Assembly: GCA_023213315.1 (NCBI GenBank)
Contig: JAKCPI010027473.1
Location: forward strand, 1 to 64,000
Source: Euborellia annulipes
Lineage: Eukaryota > Arthropoda > Insecta > Dermaptera > Anisolabididae
DNA length: 64,000 bases
Direction: 5' to 3'
Shown here: one piece after another, positions 1 to 11,860 of the stretch
How the letters are laid out: each line of letters begins with the position of its first letter
How positions within the stretch are numbered: the first letter of the stretch is position 1
The notes under the pieces: generated by a model
Seen by the model: only the letters and a program-made list of their open reading frames with translations
Database searches by the model: none
Told to the model about the DNA's origin: nothing
Position numbers and translations under genes: made by a program

Positions 1-212
1 AATTTTTTGTCTGTGTACCGGGAGAATCCCGGAAAGGATATGATTCACAAAAAATCTTAGAAGTTCATGAATAATTAACCGCTAAAATAATCTCTACATA
101 TAAAAATGAAAAGGGAAAAATGTATGTACCGGTATGTATATAAGTAGGCGAGCAAGGGGGTCCAGGGGTCCAGTCCGGGGGTTTCCGCCTTCGGCGGGGC
201 TTTTGCGTCTAG
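1..212 (+). mobile_element. Helitron 3' end (5' part outside window)
   Basis: The block ends CCGCC-TTC-GGCGG, a GC hairpin, followed 11 nt later by CTAG at 209-212 and a T. That is the canonical 3' end of a Helitron inserted between A and T. The GC-rich run upstream (GGGGGTCCAGGGGTCC) resembles the subterminal region of the complete Helitron at 30598-31137. No Rep/helicase coding is visible, so a non-autonomous element is likely. Confidence 0.6.
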
Positions 213-286
213 TTTAAAAATAATTCTGTTTTAATTTTATTTATATTATTTTATTTTATTTAATTTTCTTAATAAAAGTTTATTTA

Positions 287-777
287 GTAAAGTGGGCTTC
301 AAAAGGGTTCCCATCTCGTCTCAGACGACAAAATTTATTTCAATTGAATTGGATTAAAAAAAGTATGCTTCAGGGGCACAATGAGAATATAAATTTTAAA
401 GAGCATCTAAAAAATAATTGATGATTTTAATCAAAAGATGTAGCGAATTTTGAGAAAACAAAAAAAAAAAAAAAACTGAAAAAGTACGTCAGTAAAGTAC
501 TAGTCCTTTTTTGACGGACGATTTTGTTCAAAAGGTTCGTGTTATGCCCCAGGGGGTACCTAACTTGAATATAAAATTTCATCCTCCTAACTCAATTCGT
601 TCTTGAGCTATTTTGTTCACAGACAGAGAGACCATGGAGAAATTACTTTTTTTTGGATTCAGCGGACCTCAATACGTGTATATCCATCAAAATTTTGACA
701 TTTAATTTTTGACTTGAATCCCAATACTTTCTCTTTATATAGGAGTGGAACATATATAAATAGGTAAGAGAAAGTAA
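287..777 (+). mobile_element. Family A repeat, 5'-truncated
   Basis: Matches the 3' three quarters of the intact copy at 10971-11635: the GTAAAGT..GCTTC block, the paired AGTAAAGTACTAGT motif, the ACAGACAGAGAGACC core and the terminal palindrome ending GGTAAGAGAAAGTAA. The terminal hairpin with CTGGTGTGAC is missing. No coding capacity. Confidence 0.8.
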
Positions 778-1008
778 AGATGTAATAACTTATTTTAATG
801 TCGGGAAATTGAAAATAATTGTTTATTAATTGAAGTTTTTGATCTATTAGTCTTTTATATATTATATAATAACTAGAGACCGGACAAAAAAGCATAAAAA
901 AATGGAAAAAAGTGCTTAAAAAAGCATAAAAAACTTGAATAATAAGTTGTTAAATAAGCATAAAAGTTGAAAAAAAGCATCTCATAAGCAATTTTTATTA
1001 TTATACCA

Positions 1009-1191
1009 ATGGCGTATACAAATTTTTTTTTTTAAAGAAACTAAATTTATTCCGCTCCGCCCTGCGAAAAATTTTGTTTTTGCGGAACCAAATTTTTTCA
1101 GCCTGCGGAAAAATTTTTTTTTACAATGCTATAATTTTTTTTTTTTTGGTGGGGGGGGCGGGGCCCGTACTCCCCCCTTATACACGTCCCT
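1009..1191. mobile_element. hAT-like MITE remnant
   Basis: CAATGGCGTATACA at the left and its degenerate inverse TATACACGTCCCTG at the right enclose a block with the same GCGGAACCAAATTTTT phrases as the hAT element at 41851-42302. Flanking octamers are only loosely alike, so the target duplication is decayed or the ends are misplaced. Confidence 0.4.
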
Positions 1192-2050
1192 GGTGTATGC
1201 GTGTGTGAATTGGAAAAGTGTTTTTTAATAAAAAAAAAAAAAAAATTATAAATTTTCGTAAAATAAGTTCAAATAAGCACGAAAGGGAAAAAAAGCATGA
1301 AAACTCAAAAAAAGCAAAAAAGGATATAAAATGCAATCTACTTAGTTTTTGCAATGCAATGTACTTAGTTTTTTTCTAATTCGTATAGAAATTAAATATC
1401 TAAGGGTTATAAAATTGAGCAATAAGCATTTTGCTTAAAATCCGGTCTATTAATAACTAAAAAGGACGTATAAAAGAGTTAATTTTAGGAGTAATAACTT
1501 CATTAATAAATTTTGAAATAAAAAAAATTTTCCCATAGAATTGGATAAAAAATTGATGAAATCGTTTCCCAAATATAAAACAAAGCCCTATTCGATGGGA
1601 TGTGGTGGGTGGTTGGGGTGCAGGTGTACGCTATGTCCTGCCCTGGGCACGAACGCGTGACCGTCGCACGAGTCACGCACTCACGAGTCAACACTCTCTC
1701 TCTCTATCTCTTCTTTAAGCCTACTATCCATCCTTTTTTTCGTTTTTTGTCTTAAGAGTAAGTACCTTCCTTCATTTTTTTTTTTCCTTTTATACAACAT
1801 TCTTCTGTTTTTTTTTTTTTTTTTTTAAATAAACTTTACAAAGAGATTTATTTACTACAATGCTATGACCTTTGTGAATTAATTTATGTTTAAATAAATA
1901 TTGCCTAATGATTTTTTGTATAAAATAAAAAAAATAAAAAAATGAAGTATGAGTTTCTTCTCGTAGAGGTAATAGCTAAGTTTGAATTTATTATCGGGAA
2001 AGAAGATGCTTAGAAAATAAACTAAATTTATATCAAATTATATTTTTCCT

Positions 2051-2842
2051 ATTACTTTCTCTTACCTATAGAAATAATACGTAATATATAGAGAGAAAGT
2101 ATTGCAATCATGTCAAAATTTCGATGTCGAGATTTTGATGGATATACATGTTTTGAGGTCCCCTGAGTTTAAAAAAAGTGGGTCCCGCAAATTGGTCTGT
2201 CTGTCTGTGTGTAACGATTTTAAGCATGAAGGAATTGAGCTGAGAGATTGAAATTTTATATTTAAGTTAAGTACCCTCCCGGACAGTCGAAATAAGCTTT
2301 TGAACAAAATCGGATAAATAGTGCTAGTACTTTACTGGAGACCTTTTTTCAGTTTTTTTGAATTTCTCAAAATCGGCTCTAACGATTTTGATTAAAATTC
2401 AAATATTTTTTACATGATCTTTAAAAAGTATATTAGTAAAATTTTTGTAGATAGCCGTAAGGATAAATCAATTTTATTTCAAGGACCGTCGGCAAAAAAT
2501 ATATATTATATAGGCCTACGCAAATAAAAAAAATAATACGCAAAAAAAAAAAAAATTATTTTTGTCCGAAGGGAATAAAATTGATTTCATGAAAATTCTT
2601 TGAAGTAGGCTACCTGATATACTTTTTCATTTTTTTTTTTTTTTTTTTTTAATTGTTTGATGTTCACTTTATTATGTATTATTTCAGATTTTTTCTTTTT
2701 ACTTATGAAATGCGCACGTGATCAAGATTGGAACTAATATATCTCGACACAAAAAATATGGTGTGACCAGCACGGTGCACAACTTTATCTTGCCGAAGGG
2801 TAAGAGAAAGTTGTATAATGTGCGACCAGTCACACCAGATTA
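2051..2842 (-). mobile_element. Family A repeat, diverged, minus orientation
   Basis: Begins TTACTTTCTCTTACC and ends in the hairpin GTGTGACC..GGTCACACC family (2750-2842). The interior matches other copies to about 2435. After that, a foreign segment containing GCCGTAAGGATAAAT..GGACCGTCGG interrupts it. Part of that segment recurs inverted at 22432-22480. Confidence 0.7.
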
Positions 2843-3444
2843 TCTTAACAAGCACCCTATTCTTTCAAATTTATTAATAGCAAACCATTTTAAATATCGG
2901 TGAGTACGGGAAGTGATCCATTGTCTCTACATCAACCAAGAGAAAATGAGCCAATTTTTAGTTTCAATTAAAATAATAATATGAATCCCTATTACTTTCC
3001 TACACTATTAAATAATAATAAAAGTATTATGAATGTGAAAAATGTAACTCCTCAATTATTTAATGAAATTATTTTTTAGATAAATGTTTTAGAAAAAAGA
3101 ATTTGAAGATAAATTGAAATATGATATCAAGGTGTTTAGTAACATGTGTCATCCCGTCCACCTCATTTAACTTGCCCTCCATGATGACATTCTGGACCTG
3201 TGTGACATGACATCATTCTGTTTTACATATTTCCATCTCTCTTTCTACATGTAGCAGATATAAAATGTACCGTATATCCTATTTATTATTCACTAAAGGA
3301 GCACCAAGTTGTCTTAAAACAGGTGCTTATTTAATGGCTCAACTATTTATTAATGTGATTTTTAATAAAAATTTATTTCAGATTAAGAGAATAGGTTAGA
3401 ATTAAAAAAAAAAGAAAATTAATTCAGTTTTTATATAAAATTCT

Positions 3445-3545
3445 GGTCGCTGGCGACCTAGGATAAAGGTAATCCACCCGCCGCGAAATCGTGAAGGTCC
3501 TGGTTCGAGTTCAGGAGGCGCAAATTTTGCCCAATCATAAACAAA
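3445..3545 (+). repeat. tRNA-like SINE fragment
   Basis: Contains a box-B-like GGTTCGAGTTC (3501-3511) inside a base-pairable CCTGGTTCGAGTTCAGG arm, and an upstream tRNA-like head. Flanks are AT-rich and there is no clear tail or target duplication, so it is a tRNA-derived fragment and not a functional tRNA gene. Confidence 0.4.
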
Positions 3546-3916
3546 AACTAATTTCACAAATTTGCTCTCTTAAACGATTTATTGACTGGCTAATGAAGAA
3601 TCTATTTGAGCGTTGATTGAAAAAATTTCATCTCTCAACCTACTTCATATTTATTTAATTTGTATTGATGGTAACCGGGAACGTTCCACATACTGATATT
3701 TCCGGGCCGCCCACCCAAGTTTCCGCCGTATTGGCATTGCTTCACTGTAATAATCTTGGTGTCTGTTGTTTTACTCTGTTGCCTGAGCCAAGTAATGAGT
3801 TAAAAATCACTTATAAAAGATTGTCACCAGTAAAAATTCACTTAATTTAAATATTGTGTATGAACAGAAAATAAACAAATTTTTAAAAGAGTAATATTTT
3901 AATGAAATAAGTAAAA

Positions 3917-4167
3917 GTTTCAATGTATATTCTCATTTTGCGCTCAAAATCGATTGAAGGACACTTTACTTTTGGACTTTATAGGAAAGATAGGAGAAAT
4001 GTTTGCCATGGTAACAAAACATAAATTTTTTCCCATGTTTATAAATTTAACATCTTGAATTGGTGGAAAATAAATATATCTCCGCAGCGGTGTGACAAGC
4101 AGCAACTTTCTTTTACCAAAGGTAAGAGAAAGTTGTGTGCTGTGCGACCAGTCACACCAGATTTTTT
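3917..4167 (-). mobile_element. Family A repeat, truncated, minus orientation
   Basis: Holds the terminal hairpin (4088-4167, ending GTCACACCAGATTTTTT) and the next ~170 bp of the family (GCCATGGTAACAAAA, ATGTATATTCTCATTTTG). It stops abruptly before the AGTACTAGTAC block. Confidence 0.8.
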
Positions 4168-4676
4168 ATTACTTGCTAAATTTCACTTGATAATGTGAAA
4201 ATTGATCATATTAAAAAAACCTCAAATAACGGTTGTTGTTGGTTACTTGTTGAACAATACTAGCGCCCGAAGATGTGCTTTTTTTCTAGTAATTCAAAAT
4301 TATAGGCTATTTCAGAAGCATTCAATTTAAACATCAAGGGGTAGAAAAAAGTATATAAATAAAAAAATGTAATGATAATTTAATAAACTACTTTTAACCA
4401 AGATTATTATTAAATTGAGACAAAAAATTTATTTTTTATTAAACGAGCTGTCAAGTAGATAGTAGTAGGTTTTAATAGTATGCCTTACAATTGTAAGAAT
4501 TTACTTTAGAAAAAAATGGTTAAACTGAAATCCAATCATTTCTACTGTTTCTCATTCATTTCTCTGTTTGTAGCAAAATTTAAAAAGGGTGATTTTTTTT
4601 TATTGTTTAAAAATGAAGGAGGCAGAAAATTTTTTAACAACTTTCTAAATAGAGACTTTTCAAATACTGTAAAGTG

Positions 4677-4977
4677 TAAAGAATTAATTTTTTTTTTTTT
4701 TTTTTTTTTAACATTCACACTTTTTTTCTCTTTCACACTCACACTCACACACATTCACACTGTCTTTTCGGCAACTTAGGCCATATAAGACATTTACGAA
4801 TACCGTTATTTATGAATTTATATATATTAGGGTCCAGGCATTTTTATTTAAGCCATCTGGTATCCAGATGGCTTAAATAAAATCATCGGACTGCCTGGGG
4901 TCCGAACCCGCGACGTTTGGTATATGAGGTTAGCACGCTAACCTCTACACCACGCCCCGTGGGCTAAAGAATTAATT
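4677..4977 (-). mobile_element. tRNA-derived SINE B, full length
   Basis: On the minus strand the element starts AGCCCACGGGGCGTGGTGTAG (box A region), then GGTTCGGACCCC (box B), a body with a GCCATCTGG/CCAGATGGC hairpin, a GTGTGAATGTGTGTG stretch and a poly-A tail. A 13-bp target duplication, TAAAGAATTAATT, lies at 4677-4689 and 4965-4977. The poly-A tail and duplication length fit LINE-dependent retroposition by Pol III transcripts. Confidence 0.85.
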
Positions 4978-6232
4978 GTAGTTTATAATTGTTGCAACAA
5001 GAGTCCTGATGATATGGGACATTAGTCCCCGAAAAGTATACAAGGTGTAAATTAAAAAATTTGAAACCGGAAAAAGAAGTATTCAACCTCAAATAAATCT
5101 ACCACTTGAAAAAGGGTAGAATTTGCTCTCTTGACCTCTAAGTTTTAATCCTCAATATTAAAGGAAATATATTCAGTGAAAAGATTATGAATATTTTGTA
5201 TTTGAATAAAAAAATAAACTATACGAAAAGTCATGTTTCCTACCCATGACATAATTTAAAAATAAAAATTAATTCATAATAAATTTAAAACTTACGGCAA
5301 ATGACAATCTAAATAATTATTCCATTGACTTGGATCATGTTTTGTATTTTTTTATTTGTTTTAAATGCATAAAAACATCATTATTTTCTCTATTGTCTCT
5401 TCTTTCATCATGAAAATCTTATTTCATATTTTAATAGCGCTTTTATGATAATTCAAAATGGAATGTAAGATTAATTTATCAAATTATATTATATAGTCAC
5501 GATAATATACCTTTAAAAACATTTGTTTTTATTCAAAAAATAATACATTGAGAGTATATAAATTTTTTTGAGGGGATATATTAGGCATGTAATGACGTCA
5601 TTACAATTTAAGCGAAATCAACTTTAATTTGAATATTTTAATGAATAAAAAATATTTTAGTTAAATATTGCTTAAAATTTTTTCCATTAAAAAACGTTAA
5701 ATTTTGTAAATATTAGTAGTATGCTTGATAATGGATAGAGGATACTGCAGCTGGTAATGATGAGGAGGATGATGATGTTGTTTTTGGCTAATTGATGATG
5801 CATCTCTCTAAATGGCTAATGTCTGTCGATGTTTGTGCCAATGCTTTTTTTCTTAAGAAATGTAAATAAAGAGAACAATGAAGTACAATGAGGAAATGAA
5901 ATAGCGCCATAACTAACTATACTTAAAATACAGTAAAACGCCTAAATGAGAGTCAAAAGTTAAATTATATATATAACCTAATGAGAAAAAAAAAGAATAA
6001 GCTTAGCCATTTTAAAATTTGAAACTATTAAATTTTTATCAAGGAGAGTTGTAGACGCAGATACTGGCAGCCAAAATTTTTGTAATATCTGCCACCTGAA
6101 AAATATCTTCATATATAGTGTAGTTTCCTGAGGCAAACAATTATAAATCAAAATGTCCTCTATCGAGATCGAAATGTCCGCTTCTTAGGGCCATGAATTA
6201 AATTTGTAGGGATGAAAAGGAATATTTTAGCC
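4978..6232. other. AT-rich spacer
   Basis: No coding, RNA gene or repeat family recognised. The only structured item is the perfect 16-bp palindrome GTAATGACGTCATTAC near 5590, which contains a CRE/ATF half-site pair. Confidence 0.5.
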
Positions 6233-6234
6233 TT

Positions 6235-6768
6235 AATATTTCTTCGGAAAGTCTGGAGAGGTAATAAGTTCAAAAATATAAACATTTGGTCCCAAGGGGG
6301 GGGGGGGATTTTGTAAACATCCACCCTGTCTGTCTGTCTGTGTGTTCAATTTAAAACATAAAGGAATTGAGATAAGAAGTTGAAATTTTATATTTACTTT
6401 ACTGATGTAGCCTACATTTTCAAAATTAAAAAATTGATTATTTTTTAGATGCCCTTTAAAATGTATATTCCCATTTTGCCTTTGAAATCTTTTGAAGCAC
6501 ACTTATTACTCTTGTAGTTCATAGAAAAGATAGGAGAAATGGTTGCCATGGTCGGACCTTATGCACCCCATCCCCCCCCCCAAAAAAAATAAATAAATAA
6601 ATGGTAACAAAATATAAATATTTTTCCCTTTTTATAAATTTTAAATCTTGAATTCTATCTACTACTGAGGGAAACAAAAAATTTGGTGTGGCAAGCACAG
6701 AACAATCACCCCTTTCAATTACAGAAGGTAAGAGAAAGTTGTGTGCTGTGCGACCAGTCACACCAGAT
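6235..6768 (-). mobile_element. Family A repeat with small insertion
   Basis: Minus-oriented copy from the TCTGTCTGTCTGTGTG core to the terminal hairpin ending CACACCAGATTTTT. The conserved GCCATGGTAACAAAA block is split after GCCATGG by ~50 bp of C-run and AAATAAATAAATAA sequence (about 6553-6602). The left third is degraded and contains a G-run. Confidence 0.75.
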
Positions 6769-7317
6769 TTTTATTCAATATCTCTTCTTTGTTCTATAAG
6801 TTAGAGAGATTAGTAACTAATATAAAGAGGAGTATGAAAGTGAAAGGTAAGGGATATCAATCATATTCTCTAAACTAATTATTGTAACGGCTTAGACATG
6901 GAAGTAAATCAGTCCAAGTTGAAGTTGCATTTTAAATTTGGAGACGATTGATCATAAATTTAATAGACATGTTTAAACAACATAATCCAATTTTATATAA
7001 TTACGATTATTTGATAAAGTACTTTTTTTTATTTATATGTATTATTATGAATTTTTTATGCTTTAGGCTTTTTCTTCTAAAAGTATAGGTGATAACTTTA
7101 CTTGCAAGTAAAGAATTAATCGACCTGTTAAGCTTACTAGTGAACTGGAAAAAATAAAATAAATAATACAGATTAAAAAAATAGTTATAAACATCATTTT
7201 GTTTAAGATGCAATTTTTAAGTGCTGAAGAAGGTCATGGCTCGTGATCAAAACCTCGACTTAAAAACACTCCTAGAGACTGCACGATCGATACTTATTTA
7301 TATTAATTACGGTATAT

Positions 7318-7780
7318 AGTCGGTCCAGTACAAGACCGGTCTAACTCAAAAATTTCAGGAGAGGTGATTAAAGTTTCTGCTTTTCTTTTCCGTTCATAAC
7401 CGTTGACTGCGTTATCCGATTGCTGATATTTTGCACGATCATAGAATTCTTCTATAAATTTCCAAAGGTTTTTCCCCACTCTCGATATCATTATTAATTT
7501 TTTTTCAGTAATTTATGGGAAAAACTCCAAGATGATCCTTTCTTGCACTGAAATATTTCAGGTTTTTTAAAGAGATGATTCACTCTTGCACGGACCCCCG
7601 CTGCACAAATCCAAGATGGTTCATTTACCCGTGCTCAATCTAGGGAAGATCCACTAAGTTATTTAAAAAATGGACTTGCACAAAGATAGTAGAGGCAATT
7701 TGAAAATAATACCCCTATTATGTGCAAAAAATTCAAAATTGCATTTTTTGAGTTAGACCGGTCTTGTACTGGATCGACGA
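7318..7780. mobile_element. TIR element (MITE-like)
   Basis: Near-perfect inverted repeats of ~34 bp, starting TCGGTCCAGTACAAGACCGG at 7320 and its reverse complement ending at 7778. They enclose ~390 bp without coding potential. Flanks share ATATA-like bases, so the target duplication is uncertain and the superfamily cannot be named. Confidence 0.6.
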
Positions 7781-8577
7781 TATGTGATATCTATATTTAT
7801 GGCAATTTAGAGTTAGACACTGACCCACGAAAACTTTTTAACTGACCACGATTGCTACTCACAGAAACTCACCTAAAAAAAGTTGCTTGTAAAGGAGAAA
7901 AGAGGCACACTAAAAATTTTTAATTCGTCAAACGACGCCCATTTTTACCCGTTAAGCCATTTGAAGTTTAAAGATGTTTAGTTATAAAAAATACTCAGTT
8001 AAAAATTTTTAAACTTAACGTGAAAGTGAAAGTGATCCATGAGCTAGTACTAAAAAAGTAAAATTATGAACAAATTTGATCCCATGTCTTAAAAAGGTTG
8101 GCCATCCCTTGCCTAGAGAGTCCGGTTTTCAGAGGGAAGAATTTCATGAAAATATCGCCTGATCATAAAATTTTCAGTAAATCAAAAAATATTTTAGTAA
8201 TCAATCTAGGTAATTATCATCTTTTTAAAAGATCAATTGTTCCAATGGTTACTCCATTTATTTCCTTCCTCTTCAAATCGCATTCCATGTGTTTGAATTC
8301 TAATCTAATTTGTTGTTTAATTCTCAGGGTGGGGCTTTTTTCATTTGTTCCTTTTCCTGGACAGGACATCGAAATACAAACAAACTAACAAACATAAAGA
8401 TACACTTGAGTGAGTTTGTTCGGACAAGTTTTAATTAAAATAGAAAAAAAAAAAAAACCTATTGGTTTATTTTAATCTTACGCCTAAAGAAATTAAAGAA
8501 AAAATATTTATTTTATAATATAATACTTAATTATTTATAAAGTAAAAAAATCTGATGTGAATGGTAGTACAGACAGG

Positions 8578-8930
8578 GCCGGATCTAGGGTGGGTGGGCA
8601 GAGGAGCATGTGCCTCGGGCGGCATATATCAGGGGCCGGCAAAATAGGAAAAGTGGATCACAAAAACAAAATGAAATTAACAGGTGCGGATTTAGGCATT
8701 TGCGGCCTCTAAGCAGTGGACTCTTTTGCTGCCCCCCCCCCCTCAAACCTCCCCAACACTAAGAAGTAACCTATCACGCTGATGGACTTCTGATTACATT
8801 CTTCTTTCTATCTCACCTCTAAGAGATATTATAGCAATTTATATAGATTATTAATATTATTTTTAGTATTAAGTAAGTTTTATAACTTGGGCCCCGGGCG
8901 CAATTTTTCCTAGGTCCGGGCCTGAGCAGA
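8578..8930. mobile_element. hAT-like MITE remnant
   Basis: CAGGGCCGGATCTAGGG at the left pairs with CCTAGGTCCGGGCCTG at the right. The interior contains a second GGTGCGGATTTAGGC motif and a C-run, as in other hAT-type elements here. No matching octamer flanks could be found, so boundaries are approximate. Confidence 0.45.
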
Positions 8931-9056
8931 TGTGTAAATCACTATAGAATTTTGAGAGTTGAGTTTGATAAGTTGTAAGAGTAAGACGCGTGCACGAGAC
9001 ATTTACTTTTATTTTTTCAACGATTCGGATAGGATTTAGGTAAAAAGTTAATAATA

Positions 9057-9150
9057 AAATCTGGTGTGACAAGCACAGAACACAACTTTCAATTACAAAA
9101 GGTAATAGAAAGTTGTGTAGTGTGCGACCAGTCACACTAGAATTTTTTAT
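9057..9150 (-). repeat. Solitary family A terminal hairpin
   Basis: A ~90-bp imperfect palindrome (ATCTGGTGTGACAAGC ... GACCAGTCACACTAGA) identical in plan to the end hairpin of family A, but no family A body adjoins it on either side. Similar solitary hairpins occur at 37243-37338 and 50231-50325. Confidence 0.75.
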
Positions 9151-9591
9151 TTTTTGAAATAACTATAATCTATTCTTATATTATCCAGAATACGTCTACA
9201 ATTTTTAAAAAATTCATTTTTAGCATTTGATTGAGAGGAAGATAGTTTGCCAAGAGATAAGAGAGAACCCCGTTAGGATTGTCAAGTGAGCTACGCGGCT
9301 GGCTGATCAAGCAGCCTTAACGCCTTTTTTGAGGAATAAAATAAAAAGACAAACAGCCATTGCACATATCGGTTGTGTATTGGACTGCTCCACCCACTCG
9401 TTAGAGTCGCTTGAGGGAAGTTAGCAAGGATCCCCGGAAAAGAACAAATAAAAAACAGCTTCCTTACTTGCTCGGAATAACTGCACAGCATTTATATAAA
9501 TATAAATATCTCTTCCTTATATATAATATCATCGGGTCTAAGTAACTTATATGAAATATAATATAGATTTTTTAGAAAAGATCTGAGAATG

Positions 9592-10611
9592 TGAGATTTT
9601 AGAATTCAAATATGTAAAATTTATAAAACTAGGGAAAATATTTATATTCTGTTACCTTGATAACCATTTCTACTATTGATATTTTTCTTATGAAGTACAA
9701 GAGTAAAGTGTGCTTCAAAAGATTTCAATGGCAAAATGAGAATATACATTTTAAAGAACATCTAAAAAATAATTGATTTATGAATTTTAAACAAAATCGT
9801 TGAAGCGGATTTTGAGAAAATCGAAAAAAAAAACTGAAAAAGTACATCAGTAAATGTCGGGTTACAAATGATGCTGGAAGATGGTGGGTAGGACTGTATT
9901 TTTTTAGCTTACATAAGACCGACTTACTCCTGGGAAAACGGAATGAAAAGACGATGAATTATGACACAGAATTAATTTATTCACAAATATGTTATAAAAA
10001 AAAAGACCTCTTTCTTCAAAGTTGAACCGAAAATGTAATTTAAACTGGTTTGGGCCGAAAGGGTGGAAAATTTTGAATAACCGGTAATTAAGAATGGAAG
10101 AAATAAATTGAGGAAAAGAGAGGGATGAATAGTGAGTATAGTAGAATGGCGTGGCGTGGTAGATGAAAAATGTATATCTGGCGTGGTTCCGTAAGTAAAT
10201 CGAAGGAGAATCAGATGATAGGCAGAAGTCAAGTAGTGTGAAGTAAAGTTGGGATTCCGGCCCTAAACCATTCACCAAGTGGGAGTATTACGGTAGGGTC
10301 GGAGAGTTATTTGGCGGTGCTTGCAATTAGCAGAACGCAGTTTCTTAGCAAGGCACCCGCCATGGTCGGAAGTCAAGTCCAAGAGTTGGCGTCAGGTATT
10401 AGTAGTGTAGCCTGAGCCAGTTCCGGTTTCCGGTTTCCTGTCCTCTGCCCACTGCCATCTAGCGGAGAATTCGCGACCCATGTCTGGCGCGAACAGTAAA
10501 GTACAAGTACTTTTTGGCCAATTTTGTTCAAAAGCTTCGTGTTACGTCCCAGTAGAGTGACTTACTTAAATATAAAATTTCAACCTCCTATAGGTAAGAT
10601 AATGTAAAAAA
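9592..10611 (+). mobile_element. Family A repeat interrupted by a solo LTR
   Basis: Family A sequence runs from 9592 to 9854 and resumes at 10496 with AGTAAAGTAC..., ending in a degraded GGTAAGATAATGTAA. The interruption is the 641-bp LTR described separately, so this copy predates that insertion. Confidence 0.8.
9855..10495. mobile_element. Solo LTR of an LTR retrotransposon
   Basis: Starts TGTCGGGTTACAAATGATGC, ends GGCGCGAACA (TG...CA ends), and is flanked by a perfect 5-bp duplication GTAAA (9850-9854 and 10496-10500) within the normally continuous family A motif CAGTAAAGTAC. No primer-binding site, gag/pol or second LTR is present, as expected after LTR-LTR recombination. The TGTCGGG start and 5-bp duplication fit Ty3/Gypsy or BEL types; family and strand cannot be told without an internal region. 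The overlapping 124-codon minus ORF is not coding. Confidence 0.85.
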
Positions 10612-10970
10612 CTGAGTGTCGGGAGACCCAAAAGTCTAAGGAGACCAAAAGATGAGTGGATCGCAAACTAACTAAGAAAGAATTTAAAGTAGTAAATTCA
10701 AAGGAGCGCTCTCACTGTGGATTTTGTTGACATTAAACATTTTAATAGTAAATAAACATTTTATTTGGTCTCTGTTCGTTTTGAGACATATTTCTTTCGA
10801 TTTGAAATTAAAAATAGATGTGAATAGATGTGTCCCATGACCCTATAATCGTAAAAACAGTCATGCGACCTGATAGATGTTTATGATGACGTAACTCGTG
10901 CGCGTCAAAATATATAACTGTCAAAAAAATGGAGAGGTTAAAAGAGGTTATTTCTCCATATTTAAGAAAA

Positions 10971-11635
10971 AAATCTGGTGTGACTGGCGCACAGCACACA
11001 ACTTTCTCTTACCTTCGGTAATTGAAAGTTGTGTTCTGTGCTGTCACACCAGATTTTTTGTGTCGACATGTATTTAGTTTCCGACAGTACGGTACATTCG
11101 ATTTTCAAGATGTAAAATTTATAAGTATGGCAAAATATTTATATTTTGTTACCATGGCAACCATTTCTCCTATCTTTTCTACGGAGTACAAGAGTAAAGT
11201 GGTCTTCAGAAGATTTCAATCACAAAATGAGAATATACATTTTAAAGAGCAACTAAAAAAATAGTTGATATATGAATTTTTAAAAAAAATCGTTGGAGCA
11301 AATTTAGAGAAAATCGAAAAAAACTGAAAAAGTGCATCAGTAAAGTACTAGTACTCTTTGGTCGATTTTGTTCAAAAGCTTCGTGTCACGTCCCATGGGG
11401 GTGCCTAACTTAAATATAAAATTTCAACCTCCTAGCTCTTTCCCTTCTTGAGATATTTTGTTCACAGACAGACACACAGACAGACAGACAGACCATGTCG
11501 CGAAAACCACTTTTTTGGATTCAGGGGACCTCAAAACGTGAAGATCCATCAAAATCTCGACATCGAATTTTTGACATGAATCCAATACTTTCTCTCTATA
11601 TATATATTACATATATACATAGGTAAGAGAAAGTA
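10971..11635 (+). mobile_element. Family A repeat, full length (short form)
   Basis: Reference copy. Order: terminal hairpin (10971-11060, loop around TTACCTTCGGTAA), TGTCGACATGTATTTAG, GTTACCATGGCAACC, ATTTTAAAGAGCA, AAACTGAAAAAGT, AGTAAAGTACTAGTAC, an ACAGACAGACAGACAGACC microsatellite, CATGTCGCGAAAACC, and a second palindrome TACTTTCTCT...GGTAAGAGAAAGTAA. No ORF of useful length. Ends are A-rich and no obvious target duplication is seen. Class uncertain; the GTCT core between hairpin ends recalls Helentron-associated elements (HINE/DINE-1). Confidence 0.85.
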
Positions 11636-11860
11636 AAAATGCATTCTGAAGAATGTAAACATAAAATTAAAATGCAAACAAATGGAAAAAAATTGCGCTA
11701 ATGAACATTTTTTAAAAAACCGGAAGTTCTAGGAACCAATATATAAACATGTATATGAAATTATTATTTCTCTACGACCTTTAGTTCAGGCCATAATTTG
11801 TATGCGTACAGACAGACAGAAAAACAGACACCGGAATCTCTGCATAAGCTCTCTCCCTTA

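Noticed and set aside
4516..4779. 87- and 70-codon ORFs on both strands
   Set aside because: Span the SINE B tail (poly-T and CACACT runs), typical repeat artefacts.
4690..4964. tRNA gene on the minus strand
   Set aside because: Boxes A and B are present but no acceptor stem closes and a SINE body, poly-A and target duplication follow.
9904..10278. 124-codon minus-strand ORF
   Set aside because: Lies wholly inside the solo LTR, low complexity, no domain; overlapping ORFs in other frames.
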